A stretch of DNA of 64,000 nucleotides from Flavobacteriales bacterium (GTDB taxonomy: Bacteria > Bacteroidota > Bacteroidia > Flavobacteriales_E > Vicingaceae), in assembly GCA_020853105.1 (NCBI GenBank), contig JADYZM010000028.1:1-64000 (forward strand). The letters run 5' to 3'. How positions within the stretch are numbered: the stretch's first letter is position 1; each line of letters opens with the position of its first letter. Below are positions 57,540 to 64,000 of this stretch, piece after piece. The notes under the pieces are model-generated. The model was not told the origin of the DNA. It searched no databases and was given only the letters and a program-made list of their open reading frames with translations. The position numbers and the translations under genes are program-made.

Positions 57540-58380
57540 CTAAGTATTTTGATGATGCCCAAAATTTTTCTGCATCAGATATAACCAATTTATCTACAAA
57601 ATCTTTTCCACCTTCCAATTTATAAGAGTCTGAAGGATGTGATGTCAACAATTTAGCTTTTTTGCTTTTTATTTCTATAAACTTCACTTGTGTTACATCT
57701 ACTTTTGTAAAATAGTTTTTATTGAAATCTTGAGCTAATTTTTCTATTTTTCCGAGACCAATAAAGCCACCTTCTTTTGTCAAAACTCCTTGTGATTGCA
57801 ACTCTTTTGAAGTCCCCAAGCAATAAAATGCCGTGTTAAGTTTTTCTGTTTGGTCGCCAATTTCTTCCAATCTGTTGTTGTATTCCTCAAACAAAACTTT
57901 CAATTGCTGATTAGCATTTGCTAACTGAGTTTGTAAACTAACAATTTCAGCATCTTTTTCCTGAAGTTGATTTGCCATGTTTTCAATCATTTTTTCTAGC
58001 TCAGCAATTTTTAAATTCGATTTTTTTAGTTTTGAATTCATTGAAGCCATTTTTTGTTTGTTTTGCTCCAACAAATCATTTATCAATTTAATATCTTCAA
58101 CAATCAAATCTTTGATGTTTGGACTCATTTCACCATTTAGATTAAAATTGCTTGTAACAATTTTCTGTTTTTCCTTTATCGTAGCAAGGTTTTCACTTAT
58201 CTCATTTAAGGATTTGATATACCCTTCTATTTGACTGTCTTTCTCAGTTAACCCCGTTTGAAGTTCTAAGTTTTCTACTGCCATTTCATTGGCTCGTTTT
58301 TCTAATTCTTCGTCTTTGCATGAAGATAATACAACTAAAGCCATCAGAAAAATGGTGATTTTAAAATTTTTTAATTCCAT
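57523..58380 (-). CDS. Coiled-coil lipoprotein
   Basis: 285 residues. A lipoprotein signal ends VLSSC (Cys about 21) followed by KDEELEKRANEM; residues about 25-175 are a long heptad-rich coiled coil (EKDAEIVSLQTQLANANQQL and similar), then a globular C-terminus (about 180-285) with FYCLGTSKELQSQGVLTKEGG. Similar proteins occur widely in Bacteroidota and some are named collagen-binding adhesin-like in databases, which I would not rely on. The membrane-anchored stalk with a small head suggests an envelope-spanning role; nothing more can be said. Confidence 0.78.
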   Translation of the reverse strand: MELKNFKITIFLMALVVLSSCKDEELEKRANEMAVENLELQTGLTEKDSQIEGYIKSLNEISENLATIKEKQKIVTSNFNLNGEMSPNIKDLIVEDIKLINDLLEQNKQKMASMNSKLKKSNLKIAELEKMIENMANQLQEKDAEIVSLQTQLANANQQLKVLFEEYNNRLEEIGDQTEKLNTAFYCLGTSKELQSQGVLTKEGGFIGLGKIEKLAQDFNKNYFTKVDVTQVKFIEIKSKKAKLLTSHPSDSYKLEGGKDFVDKLVISDAEKFWASSKYLVIVVE

Positions 58381-58467
58381 TTTATATTTATTTTATTTAA
58401 CATTTATACTAAGTTAGCAAAGATAATCATACTATTTTTACATTTTAAAATTAAAGTAATATTAGAT

Positions 58468-58905
58468 ATGGAGCATCTTTTAGAAATATACAACTCAGTA
58501 AATAATTTTGGAAGAGAAAACAACATGGTATTAACCATTGTGAAACCTGGTGAAATTATTTATGAAATGGAAATTCAAAAAAAACACTTAGCAACAGTTA
58601 ACACAGCTCATGGCGGAATGATTGCTGCTTTAATGGATGGAGTTATTGGCGTTGCAGCTTTGAGTTTGGTTGTTCAACAAAAAAAATTGGTTGCAACTGT
58701 AGAATACAAAATCAATTATTTTAAGCCTGTTTATTTGGGTGATACATTAAAGGGATACGGAAGAGTTGATTTTGCAGGTAAAAGCATTATCTCAACATCA
58801 GGCGAAATATACAATCAAAAGGGAGAAGTTGTCGCTAAAGGCATGGGGACTTTCAACGCCTATCCATTCGAAAAAAGTGATATGGCAGCTTTGATAAACT
58901 TTTAA
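58468..58905 (+). CDS. PaaI-family acyl-CoA thioesterase (hotdog fold)
   Basis: 145 residues with the hotdog signature NTAHGGMIAALMDGVIGVAAL (about 46-66), followed by VEYKINYFKPVYLGD, the usual PaaI pattern. It hydrolyses a thioester of CoA in the cytoplasm; the acyl chain is unknown. It is a single gene between a coiled-coil lipoprotein gene (divergent) and a convergent small ORF, with no phenylacetate genes apart from the PaaK-like gene 17 kb away. Confidence 0.9.
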   Translation: MEHLLEIYNSVNNFGRENNMVLTIVKPGEIIYEMEIQKKHLATVNTAHGGMIAALMDGVIGVAALSLVVQQKKLVATVEYKINYFKPVYLGDTLKGYGRVDFAGKSIISTSGEIYNQKGEVVAKGMGTFNAYPFEKSDMAALINF

Positions 58906-58919
58906 ATCTAAATTTTCTT

Positions 58920-59111
58920 TTACTTGACTACAAAAATTGGATTTAATAAATACTTTTCTCCAAAATTAGCCACAACCCAATTCCGCAACTCCTCAATATC
59001 CTCTTCAACCAGGTTTTGATATGCTTTTGCCAATTCTTTTCTAAATAATTTAACGTCAAAACTTACTTTTCGAAGTAATTCTTTGGTGTAATCCAGCATT
59101 TTTTTCGACAT
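58920..59111 (-). CDS. Small conserved protein of 63 residues
   Basis: MSKKMLDYTKELLRKVSFD starts a wholly helical, charged protein with the core LFRKELAKAYQNLVEEDIEELRNW. I recall similar short proteins as conserved and uncharacterised in Flavobacteriales; that memory and the good coding character (no overlap with other genes) are the only support. No motif, no signal peptide. It converges on the thioesterase gene with a 14-bp gap and is divergent from the M61 gene. Confidence 0.6.
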   Translation of the reverse strand: MSKKMLDYTKELLRKVSFDVKLFRKELAKAYQNLVEEDIEELRNWVVANFGEKYLLNPIFVVK

Positions 59112-59181
59112 AGCACAAGAATTAATAATTAGACCTATTTACTTTTCTCAACAACCTAAAATTAGTGGAAATATTATTAAG

Positions 59182-59189
59182 TACATTTG
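59182..59189 (+). promoter_or_regulatory. Bacteroidota -7 element of the M61 operon
   Basis: TACATTTG is an exact TAnnTTTG match 27 bases before the ATG at 59217; the same octamer precedes rpmE2. It overlaps a TTG codon at 59187 that would otherwise be taken as the start. Confidence 0.5.
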
Positions 59190-59216
59190 TATTTAACAAC
59201 AATTAACACTTATACT

Positions 59217-60968
59217 ATGCAACAAAAATTAAGTTTCATTTTTTGTTTACTCATTTTTAAAATTGGTTTTTCTTCAACTGTTAATTATGAAGTAAGAATG
59301 CCGAATCCCAACACTCATTATTTTGAGATAACAATGAATGTTAATGATTTCATAAAAGATTCATTTGATATTTCAATGCCTACATGGGCTCCGGGTTCAT
59401 ATTTGATAAGAGATTTTTCAAAAAATATTGAAAGTTTAACTGCATTTTCCGGCAAATCGAGCATTAAAATTGAGCAAATAACCAAAAATACATGGAGAAT
59501 ATACTCTAAGAAATCATCTGGAATAAGTATTCAATATAGAGTTTATGCCTTTGAAATGAGTGTAAGAACCAGTTTTCTTGATGATTCACATGGGTATTTC
59601 AATGGAACAAGTATTTTCATGTTTATTGATGAACTAAAGAATAAACCATCAACGGTTTCTATTTACCCCTATAAAGATTGGAAAAAAGTTAGTACCGCTT
59701 TAAAGAAAATTGGTTCTAATCCACTAAAATATGAAGCCAAAAACTATGACGAATTAGTTGACTCCCCTTTTGAAATTGGAAACCACGATACTTTTAGTTT
59801 TGAAGCATCAGGAGCAAAACACCATGTGGCTATTTATGGTATTGGAAACCACGACACATTGAAACTAAAAACAGATATGGCAAAAATTGTTGAAGCTGCT
59901 ACTGATGTTTTTGGAGAAAATCCGAATAAAGAATATACATTCATAATTCATAATTTGACTGTTGGTAGCGGTGGATTGGAACATTCTCATTCTACTACAC
60001 TTCAAGTTAACAGATGGACTTATTCAGAAGAAGATTATAAAGGTTTTTTAAGCTTAGTTGCTCATGAATACTTTCATTTATGGAATGTCAAACGAATTAA
60101 GCCTCTAGCTTTTACCAATTTTGATTACAACAATGAAAACTATACTGATTTGCTCTGGATTATGGAAGGATTTACAAGTTATTACGACGAATTACTCTTG
60201 TATAGAGCCGGATTTTATTCAGAAGATGAAATACTAAACAAATTGATTGGCTCAATTTCAAGTATTGAAAATCAGCCCGGAAATAAAGTAATGTCGGTTA
60301 CGGACGCAAGCTTTAACGCATGGATAAAAGGTTACAAACCCAATGAAAATAGTTACAACTCATCAATTTCATATTATACAAAAGGCTCTGTAATTGCCAA
60401 TATGCTCGATTTAAAAATAATTCAAGCAACTCAAGGGAAAAAATCATTAGACAACGTGTTTCAACTACTCTATCAGAACTACTATAAAAAAAATAATACG
60501 GGAATTACTTTACAAAACTTTGTAGATGCTCTTCAAACAGTGTCCGGTATGGACTTTAGTGATTTTTATAATACTCATATCAAGGGAACAAAATCAATTG
60601 ACTATAAATCTATTTTTGCCTATGCCGGTTATGATTTAACTAGTATTGAGAGTAAAAAGGTTAGTTTGGGTGTAAATATCCGTGATAATGTAGTCAAAAG
60701 TGTTAACAGAAATTCTTCAGCCGAGTTTGGTGGACTTAGCGTTAATGATGAAATTTTAGCTGTTAATGGGTTTCGTTTTGAAGGAGATATGGGAAGTATC
60801 ATCAGTAAAATGAATGTAAATGATACCCTTTCACTATTAATAAGCAGAGACAACATAGTAAAAACTATCTCTTTTCCATTATTAGAAGCCACTTCACTCT
60901 ACTTTTCTATTAACAAAAATGGAAAAGAATCAAATTTAATATCTACAAAATGGCTTAGAAAATTATGA
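59217..60968 (+). CDS. M61-family (glycyl aminopeptidase-like) peptidase with PDZ domain
   Basis: 583 residues from the ATG that begins the signal peptide (1-20, MQQKLSFIFCLLIFKIGFSS). N-terminal beta domain (about 22-190), catalytic gluzincin domain with HEYFH (H283, E284, H287) and E317 in IMEGFTSYYDE, and a C-terminal PDZ domain (about 470-560, GGLSVNDEILAVNGFRF). The repeated GNHDT motifs (about 188 and 208) are a family trait. It is probably periplasmic. The ATGA overlap with the DHFR gene means the peptidase and a cytoplasmic enzyme are made together. Confidence 0.92.
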   Translation: MQQKLSFIFCLLIFKIGFSSTVNYEVRMPNPNTHYFEITMNVNDFIKDSFDISMPTWAPGSYLIRDFSKNIESLTAFSGKSSIKIEQITKNTWRIYSKKSSGISIQYRVYAFEMSVRTSFLDDSHGYFNGTSIFMFIDELKNKPSTVSIYPYKDWKKVSTALKKIGSNPLKYEAKNYDELVDSPFEIGNHDTFSFEASGAKHHVAIYGIGNHDTLKLKTDMAKIVEAATDVFGENPNKEYTFIIHNLTVGSGGLEHSHSTTLQVNRWTYSEEDYKGFLSLVAHEYFHLWNVKRIKPLAFTNFDYNNENYTDLLWIMEGFTSYYDELLLYRAGFYSEDEILNKLIGSISSIENQPGNKVMSVTDASFNAWIKGYKPNENSYNSSISYYTKGSVIANMLDLKIIQATQGKKSLDNVFQLLYQNYYKKNNTGITLQNFVDALQTVSGMDFSDFYNTHIKGTKSIDYKSIFAYAGYDLTSIESKKVSLGVNIRDNVVKSVNRNSSAEFGGLSVNDEILAVNGFRFEGDMGSIISKMNVNDTLSLLISRDNIVKTISFPLLEATSLYFSINKNGKESNLISTKWLRKL

Positions 60969-61474
60969 TAGTTTCTATTATTGCTGCTGTTGGAAAAAAC
61001 AATGAAATCGGGTATCACGGTGATTTGATATGGCATTTACCTAAAGACATGAAGTACTTTAAAGATGTTACCTATTTTCATCACATCATTACAGGAAGAA
61101 AAAACTACATATCAATTCCTGAAAAATTCAGGCCGCTCTCTAACCGTAAAAACATTGTACTGACAAGGGATAAAAATTTTTTTGAACCAGGGTGTATCAT
61201 AAAAAATTCATTAGAAGAAGCATTAAGCTACGCAAAATCAAATAACGAAACAGAAGTTTTTATCATTGGAGGCGGTCAAATATATGCTGAAGCTTTAGAA
61301 AAAAAATTGGTTGATAAAATCTACATCACACATATTCACGATTGTTTTCAAGCCGATACATTTTTTCCGAAAGTTGACTATACCCAATGGAGTTTAATTT
61401 TTAAACAAGACCATACTGGCGATGAAAAAAACAAACACAACTTCACATTTGCAGTATATCAAAAAATAATTTAA
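60965..61474 (+). CDS. folA: Dihydrofolate reductase
   Basis: 169 residues; reduces dihydrofolate to tetrahydrofolate with NADPH. It begins IVSIIAAVGKNNEIGYHGDLIWHLPKDM, with the catalytic acidic residue in PKDMKYFK, the NADPH loop ITGRKNYISIP, and the GGGQIYAEAL block. Full length. It overlaps the upstream peptidase gene by ATGA; thyA, which often accompanies folA in Bacteroidota, is not here. Confidence 0.95.
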   Translation: MIVSIIAAVGKNNEIGYHGDLIWHLPKDMKYFKDVTYFHHIITGRKNYISIPEKFRPLSNRKNIVLTRDKNFFEPGCIIKNSLEEALSYAKSNNETEVFIIGGGQIYAEALEKKLVDKIYITHIHDCFQADTFFPKVDYTQWSLIFKQDHTGDEKNKHNFTFAVYQKII

Positions 61475-61501
61475 TTTAGAATTATCAAATAATTATTCGC
61501 G

Positions 61502-62317
61502 ATGAAAATGAGATTCAATTTAATAATATCCGCAATTATTCTCTTTATTGTCAGTTCCTGTAAAGAATCTGACAGAGATGAGGACAAAACATTTCACACC
61601 AGTACTGATGTAGCTTTCTCTACTAATTTGGTGTACGATATTTTTAAAACTTTTTACCAAGCCGCAAATTATACACAAGGAATTGTAACAAACAACACAA
61701 CTGATTCTATTTCTGTGTATGGCTGCGACACTATTTTCAAAGACACTACATCAAACCCAAAATGGTTAAAAATTCAGTTCAATTCGGGTTGTACTTCCGA
61801 AGGAATAACACGCTCGGGAAAAATCTATTCTACTTTTGATAGTTATTTTGATATAACAGGAGCTACAGCTACGTTAATTTTAGATGACTTTAATTATGGT
61901 GCATTCAAAGTCTATTATGGAACCATCACCATCAAAAACGAAGGATTAATAGACTCAATTCCAAACTACACGATTCAATTCAATGAAGTGAAAATTATAA
62001 ATAACTACAGCCAACGAATTAACTATTCAGGAACACATCAGTTAAAAATAATACAAGGAGGCAACACTCAAACAATTGTTGATGATGTTTATTCTATAAC
62101 AGGCTCAAACTCAGGAAGAGTTTTCAAAGGTAATGGTTTTTCTTCTCAGATAATAACTGCATTGAACCTGAGCGGAAATTGCAACTGGATAAGTTCTGGA
62201 GTTGTTACTGTAAAGCCCGAAAATATTCCAACCCGTACCCTTGATTTTGGATCGGGTTGCGACAAATCTATTTCAATAACAGTGTATGAAACTAAAAACA
62301 TTGTTGAAATTCCCTGA
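61502..62317 (+). CDS. Exported lipoprotein of unknown function
   Basis: 271 residues. Lipobox VSSC (Cys about 20) followed by an acidic segment KESDRDEDK, typical of surface-exposed Bacteroidota lipoproteins. The mature protein is beta-rich with two similar Gly-Cys motifs, FNSGCTSEGITRSGKI (about 97-112) and LDFGSGCDKSISITV (about 246-260), each followed by a strand. This C-G-x-R-x-G-I pattern is found in a conserved family of Bacteroidota hypothetical lipoproteins that I cannot name. It lies in the DHFR-flavin reductase run. The function is unknown. Confidence 0.75.
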   Translation: MKMRFNLIISAIILFIVSSCKESDRDEDKTFHTSTDVAFSTNLVYDIFKTFYQAANYTQGIVTNNTTDSISVYGCDTIFKDTTSNPKWLKIQFNSGCTSEGITRSGKIYSTFDSYFDITGATATLILDDFNYGAFKVYYGTITIKNEGLIDSIPNYTIQFNEVKIINNYSQRINYSGTHQLKIIQGGNTQTIVDDVYSITGSNSGRVFKGNGFSSQIITALNLSGNCNWISSGVVTVKPENIPTRTLDFGSGCDKSISITVYETKNIVEIP

Positions 62318-62318
62318 T

Positions 62319-63161
62319 ATGATAACATTGACCCCAACCGAATTAGGCACTCAAAAAACCCATCAATATTTACTTGGAGCAATTGGTCCAAGACCAATAG
62401 CTTTTGCAAGCACAATAGATAAAGCCGGAAAAAGAAACCTTAGCCCATTCAGTTTCTTTAATGTTTTTAGTGCAAATCCTCCTTTACTTATTTTTTCACC
62501 TGCAAGAAGCGGAAAAACTGGTGAACAAAAGAATACTTATGAAAATATAAAAGAAATTCCTGAAGTTGTGATAAATGTTGTTACATATAACATTGTTCAG
62601 CAAGTTTCCTTGGCAAGTTCGCCATATCCCAAGGGAATTGATGAGTTTCTAAAAGCTGGATTAACTCCTATTCCATCAGAAGTAGTAAGACCCTTTCGAG
62701 TAAAAGAATCTCCTGTTCAATTTGAATGTAAAGTCAATCAAGTAATCGAACTTGGCAGTCAAGGTGGAGCCGGTAACTTGATACTTTGTGAAGTATTAAA
62801 AATACATATACTTGAAGATGTTTTATCCTCTGATGGATTAATTGACCAACACAAGATTGATTTAGTCAGCAGAATGGGTGGAAATTGGTATTGCAGGTCA
62901 GATAAAAACTCTATGTTTGAAATTCAAAAACCACTTTCTACTATAGGAATTGGGGTTGACCAACTACCTGAGTTTATCAAAAAAAGTAACGCATTCTCCG
63001 GTAATGAACTTGCCTTATTAGCATGTATTGAACAAATTCCTGAAATGATTGGCTCAACATATCAAGAATCTCTAAGCATAGATACAGTTTCTCTTGTGAA
63101 AGATTGTTTAAAAAACAATAAAATATTAGCTGCATGGGAAATCTTACTCTCAAAAAAATAA
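62319..63161 (+). CDS. Flavin reductase-like FMN-binding protein
   Basis: 280 residues from the ATG at 62319, two bases after the upstream stop. The FMN split-barrel signature is IGPRPIAFASTIDKAGKRNLSPFSFFN (about 20-46), with PPLLIFSPARSG and EVVINVVTYNIVQQV. It reduces flavin or a substrate with bound FMN. The C-terminal 100 residues extend beyond the basic split-barrel, as in a Bacteroidota subfamily. The partner oxygenase or substrate is unknown. It precedes the AtoE-like transporter by one base. Confidence 0.88.
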   Translation: MITLTPTELGTQKTHQYLLGAIGPRPIAFASTIDKAGKRNLSPFSFFNVFSANPPLLIFSPARSGKTGEQKNTYENIKEIPEVVINVVTYNIVQQVSLASSPYPKGIDEFLKAGLTPIPSEVVRPFRVKESPVQFECKVNQVIELGSQGGAGNLILCEVLKIHILEDVLSSDGLIDQHKIDLVSRMGGNWYCRSDKNSMFEIQKPLSTIGIGVDQLPEFIKKSNAFSGNELALLACIEQIPEMIGSTYQESLSIDTVSLVKDCLKNNKILAAWEILLSKK

Positions 63162-63162
63162 G

Positions 63163-64000
63163 ATGAGTTTTACTGAAAAATACAGCAAAACCTTCAAATA
63201 TCTTTTACCATCTCCATTTACTATTGCAGTAGTACTCACCTTTATTGTATTTTTTACAGCCCTTTTTACAACCAATAAAGAAAATCAGTCATTCGCTTCT
63301 TATTCAGTAACTGTTGCAAAATATTGGGAAGATGGAGTATGGAACAACTCATCATTAGTTTTTACTTTACAAATGATGCTTATGTTGGTTCTAGGACATG
63401 TATTGGCTCTTTCAAAACCTATTAATTCTTTTATACTCAAACTGGTTAAATATTGTACAAATACAGCCAATGCAGCAGGAATTGTTACTCTTTTAACAGT
63501 TTTGGTAAGTTTGTTCAATTGGGGATTGGGTTTAATATTCGGAGCAATCTTTGCAAGAAAAGTAGCTGAACATGCTCAGGAGAATAACATTTCATTAAAC
63601 TATTCAATAATTGGTGCTGCCGGATATTCAGGATTAATGGTTTGGCATGGCGGCTTATCAGGCTCATCACTGAGTAAAGTAGCAGAAAATAATCATTTGA
63701 AAGACATGATGACTGGATTGCTTTCTCCGGAAAAATTAGAATTACTTCCTACTCGAATTTCGTATTGGGAAACTTTAGGCTCTTCCATGAATATTACAGT
63801 AATGATTTTATCTATAATAATTCTACCTATTTTCATGTATTTCGTTGGAAAACATGTAAAAAATGAGCCTATTCAACTACAAAAAAGTAATGTGTCTGAA
63901 AGTAATTTAGAACCTATTTCAGGGGCTGAAAAATTAGATTATTCAAGATATTTTTCTTTGTTTTTTGGATTATGTATCATGGCTTATCTTTGGATAAAAA
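63163..64000 (+). CDS. AtoE-family short-chain fatty acid transporter, 5' part
   Basis: The frame starts ATGAGTTTTACTGAAAAATA one base after the flavin reductase stop and runs without a stop to the window edge (279 residues so far). Strongly hydrophobic helices and the blocks LLPSPFTIAVVLTFIVFF, FNWGLGLIFGAIFARKVA and AAGYSGLMVWHGGLSGSS match the AtoE/short-chain fatty acid transporter family (usually about 430-450 residues). It would carry acetoacetate or butyrate-like acids across the inner membrane. The rest of the gene is outside the window. Confidence 0.88.
   Translation, partial: MSFTEKYSKTFKYLLPSPFTIAVVLTFIVFFTALFTTNKENQSFASYSVTVAKYWEDGVWNNSSLVFTLQMMLMLVLGHVLALSKPINSFILKLVKYCTNTANAAGIVTLLTVLVSLFNWGLGLIFGAIFARKVAEHAQENNISLNYSIIGAAGYSGLMVWHGGLSGSSLSKVAENNHLKDMMTGLLSPEKLELLPTRISYWETLGSSMNITVMILSIIILPIFMYFVGKHVKNEPIQLQKSNVSESNLEPISGAEKLDYSRYFSLFFGLCIMAYLWIK

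Noticed and set aside
59187..59216. TTG start for the M61 peptidase
   Set aside because: It overlaps the -7 element; the signal peptide begins at the ATG at 59217.
1..64000. tRNA, rRNA, CRISPR array, insertion sequence or prophage
   Set aside because: I looked through the intergenic gaps (all about 215 bases or less) and saw no cloverleaf, regular spaced repeats, transposase or integrase; a tool-based scan could still find a small RNA.

Overview
The window looks like chromosomal DNA of a low-GC member of the Bacteroidota, most likely a Flavobacteriales-type marine or freshwater bacterium. The evidence is type IX secretion (T9SS) C-terminal sorting domains on three secreted proteins, TPR/PD40/OmpA proteins of the PorE type, a type III glutamine synthetase, AT-rich leaders without Shine-Dalgarno sequences, and repeated matches to the Bacteroidota -7 promoter element TAnnTTTG. 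I see no rRNA, tRNA, CRISPR array, insertion sequence or prophage. Genes are tightly packed and no gene-free stretch exceeds about 215 bases.

Layout. 1-0.8 kb: the 5' part of a secreted tail-fibre-like repeat protein and a small XRE regulator. 0.8-11.8 kb (minus strand): prfA, purM, a PorE-like TPR/PD40/OmpA protein, glutamine synthetase III, an OmpA-family protein and a 957-residue TPR/PD40 protein ending in SPOR-like repeats. 12-18.2 kb: an M16 peptidase, an O-methyltransferase, two tandem paralogous PA-domain T9SS proteins and a small lipoprotein. 18.2-30.5 kb: pheT, a barrel-like protein, an M28 peptidase with sorting domain, an M1 peptidase, a DUF6702 protein, alaS, an M23 endopeptidase and a LysM glucosaminidase. 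30.7-37 kb: ribosomal L31 type B, a GlmU-like protein, lon, dnaN and an M42-like aminopeptidase.

37-52 kb is an accessory surface-glycan locus. wecB faces a ten-gene, nearly gapless and translationally coupled plus-strand operon: a bi-domain oxidoreductase, PaaK-like ligase, PLP aminotransferase, HAD hydrolase, flippase, methyltransferase, AsnB-type amidotransferase, second methyltransferase, glycosyltransferase and heparinase II/III-like protein. The mix of an adenylating enzyme, an aminotransferase-phosphatase pair, an amidotransferase and two methyltransferases suggests a glycan carrying an amidated or methylated acyl or amino-acid-like decoration. This is the best candidate for an undescribed pathway here.

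52-64 kb: a YfhO-type membrane protein, a shortened TPR/PD40 paralogue, a glycosyltransferase, a coiled-coil lipoprotein, a PaaI thioesterase, a 63-residue conserved protein, and a plus-strand run of M61 peptidase, DHFR, lipoprotein, flavin reductase and the start of an AtoE-type fatty-acid transporter that runs off the end.

Up to about 30.5 kb most genes lie on the minus strand; beyond it most lie on the plus strand. All functional calls come from reading the protein sequences; no database search was run.
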